Below are positions 63,234 through 64,000 of a stretch of 64,000 nt of DNA, in pieces. Each line of letters begins with the position of its first letter. The first letter of the stretch is position 1. The notes beneath the pieces were generated by a model. It was not told the origin of the DNA and did not search any database. It worked only from the letters and a program-made list of their open reading frames with translations. The translations under genes were made by a program, and so were the position numbers. This stretch comes from JASSUD01 sp031963005 (GTDB lineage: Bacteria > Pseudomonadota > Gammaproteobacteria > Burkholderiales > Burkholderiaceae): the NCBI GenBank assembly GCA_031963005.1, contig JASSUL010000002.1, forward strand, positions 1 through 64,000, written 5' to 3'.

Positions 63234-63446
63234 CTATTTTGATGAGCAAATAGCAGAAGAATCTTTTATATCCTTCTGGAGCAGAAGCATTTTTATCACT
63301 TTAATTTGCCGCAAGTTATACGGTCTTCTATTGAAGACGTTACAAAGTTTGTCTAGATCAATAGCGTCAATCGTGCCAAAGCGCGTCAAATTGAATATTC
63401 GTGGATATAAACATGCCCTGCATCGTGCAACACATTGATGCAGCAT
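63234..63446 (-). pseudogene. Possible Xre-type regulator fragment
   Basis: A 70-codon minus-strand frame contains TIDAIDLDKLCNVFNRRPYN. It resembles the last helices of Xre/Cro helix-turn-helix domains, which often read xIDxxTLDKLCxxLxCQPxD. The first helices are missing or out of frame. Weak evidence; it may be a relic or chance. Confidence 0.3.
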
Positions 63447-63498
63447 GCTGCTGTTTTTAATTTAGATAGTCGGCTCTGAACAAATCGTTTTTTAAGAT

Positions 63499-64000
63499 TT
63501 AGAGAGAAATAGAAGAAACAGAGAAGGGGGCAGCAGAGCGCCAAATAAGCAAAATAAAAAAGGGCAAAAGCCTAAGCTTTCTGAGGATCATGCGCAAGTT
63601 ATGTCCAGCACCACACAGTACCGCATGGATAGCATCGCCTAGAGCATATTTGAGCCAATTTCGGCCGAGTTTGCCGTCGGCTTTCATATGACCAATAGTG
63701 GGCTCAATGGTGCTGCGTCGCTTGATGATTGTGCGTAACGTGCGCGTAATACCTTGACTCAAGCCAAGGTGGTAGATTTGTGCACCGTCAATGGCAACCC
63801 ATTCATAGCCGTGCTACGCAATGGCGACCTCGGCTGTCACATCACTCAGGATTGCCGCCTGTTCTAGCGTTTGCGCCAGTATATGACCGTCGTAGGGATT
63901 CCCTGGCATGGAGCGAGCGCCCACCACCAATCCTTCCTTGCAATTTATGCAAGCCCATTTCACGCTGAGGCCCTTATTATGCAAGGTTTACAGGGTTATT
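63499..64000 (-). pseudogene. IS5-family transposase, C-terminal part, interrupted and running off the window
   Basis: The minus strand encodes KGLSVKWACINCKEGLVVGA then RSMPGNPYDGHILAQTLEQA and, further on, RTIIKRRSTIEPTIGHMKAD with GKLGRNWLKYALGDAIHAVL and CGAGHNLRMILRKLRLLPFF. These are the standard central and C-terminal blocks of IS5-family transposases; the catalytic Glu lies in IEPTIGHMK. An in-frame TAG at 63814-63816 interrupts it (VAIA-stop-HGYEWVAIDG). Another stop (TAA) lies in the same frame near the window edge, upstream of LHNKGLSV. The N-terminal half is outside the window. Confidence 0.85.

Noticed and set aside
56081..63816. TAG used as a sense codon (amber stops inside Fic, IS3 orfB and an IS5 transposase)
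   Set aside because: Housekeeping genes here, including gyrA, purC and tsaC, end with TAG, and all three interrupted genes carry other lesions or lack parts. Ordinary decay explains them.
1..64000. CRISPR array or prophage
   Set aside because: No regularly spaced direct repeats, cas genes, phage structural genes or integrase were seen.

Overview
The window looks like chromosome of a betaproteobacterium of the Burkholderia group. The housekeeping blocks are in the order I recall from Burkholderiaceae: TPR protein-lolB-ispE-tRNA-Gln; fba-purC-purE-purK-tsaC; ompA-ubiG-gph; gyrA-DUF2059-serC-pheA-tyrA-aroA-cmk-rpsA-ihfB-lapA-lapB. By eye the base composition is near 50% GC in these genes. They are interleaved with strongly AT-rich genes of a different kind, with decayed genes and with insertion-sequence fragments. 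That mixture suggests a host-associated, genome-eroding relative, such as the Burkholderia-related endobacteria of fungi. The lineage is inferred from gene order and protein style; no rRNA or database match is available here.

Layout. 0.4-4.1 kb: TPR protein, lolB, ispE and tRNA-Gln. 4.1-10 kb: an accessory stretch bounded by tRNA-Gln and tRNA-Thr, whose 3' ends both face inward. It holds a broken DUF4236 gene, an F-box/leucine-rich-like protein, a YgjP-type metalloprotein, cutA, a broken DUF3800 gene, an IS3 scrap and a small membrane protein. 10.3-12.6 kb: fdxA and msbA. 12.7-15.9 kb: a YopT/C58-like cysteine protease candidate and another small membrane protein. 15.9-29 kb: two OmpW-type porins in tandem, rng, a ferredoxin, coaD and rsmD, then the fba/purine/tsaC run, a GDSL esterase and dacB. 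29.7-36 kb: a complete RND efflux operon. 36-41.3 kb: gph, ubiG and ompA, with an AT-rich coiled-coil gene wedged between ubiG and gph. 41.8-55.3 kb: the gyrA to lapB block of aromatic amino acid, replication and translation genes. 55.4-64 kb: a second accessory stretch with a small AT-rich ORF, a broken Fic gene, IS5-family fragments, a second F-box/leucine-rich-like protein, a complete-ended IS3 element with a dead orfB, a 702-residue protein with a large internal duplication, and an IS5 transposase remnant running off the end.

The most interesting theme is a dispersed set of AT-rich single genes with Ser/Thr/Asn-rich, disordered N-termini. They are good candidates for secreted effectors acting in a eukaryotic host. 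Two of them (about 5.2-6.4 kb and 58.4-59.4 kb) are clear paralogues, each pairing an F-box-like segment with leucine-rich repeats. One (12.7-14.5 kb) has a C58 cysteine protease Cys-His-Asp signature with an unusual hydrophobic segment inside the catalytic domain. One (61.1-63.2 kb) is an internally duplicated repeat protein. No secretion system is encoded in the window, so secretion is inference.

Other points: hisC, which I recall between pheA and tyrA in relatives, is absent; no repressor gene adjoins the RND operon; GyrA carries Ala-Ser instead of Ser/Thr-Ala at quinolone-region positions 83-84; and two intergenic inverted-repeat elements near 45.4 and 49.1 kb share sequence modules in swapped order.
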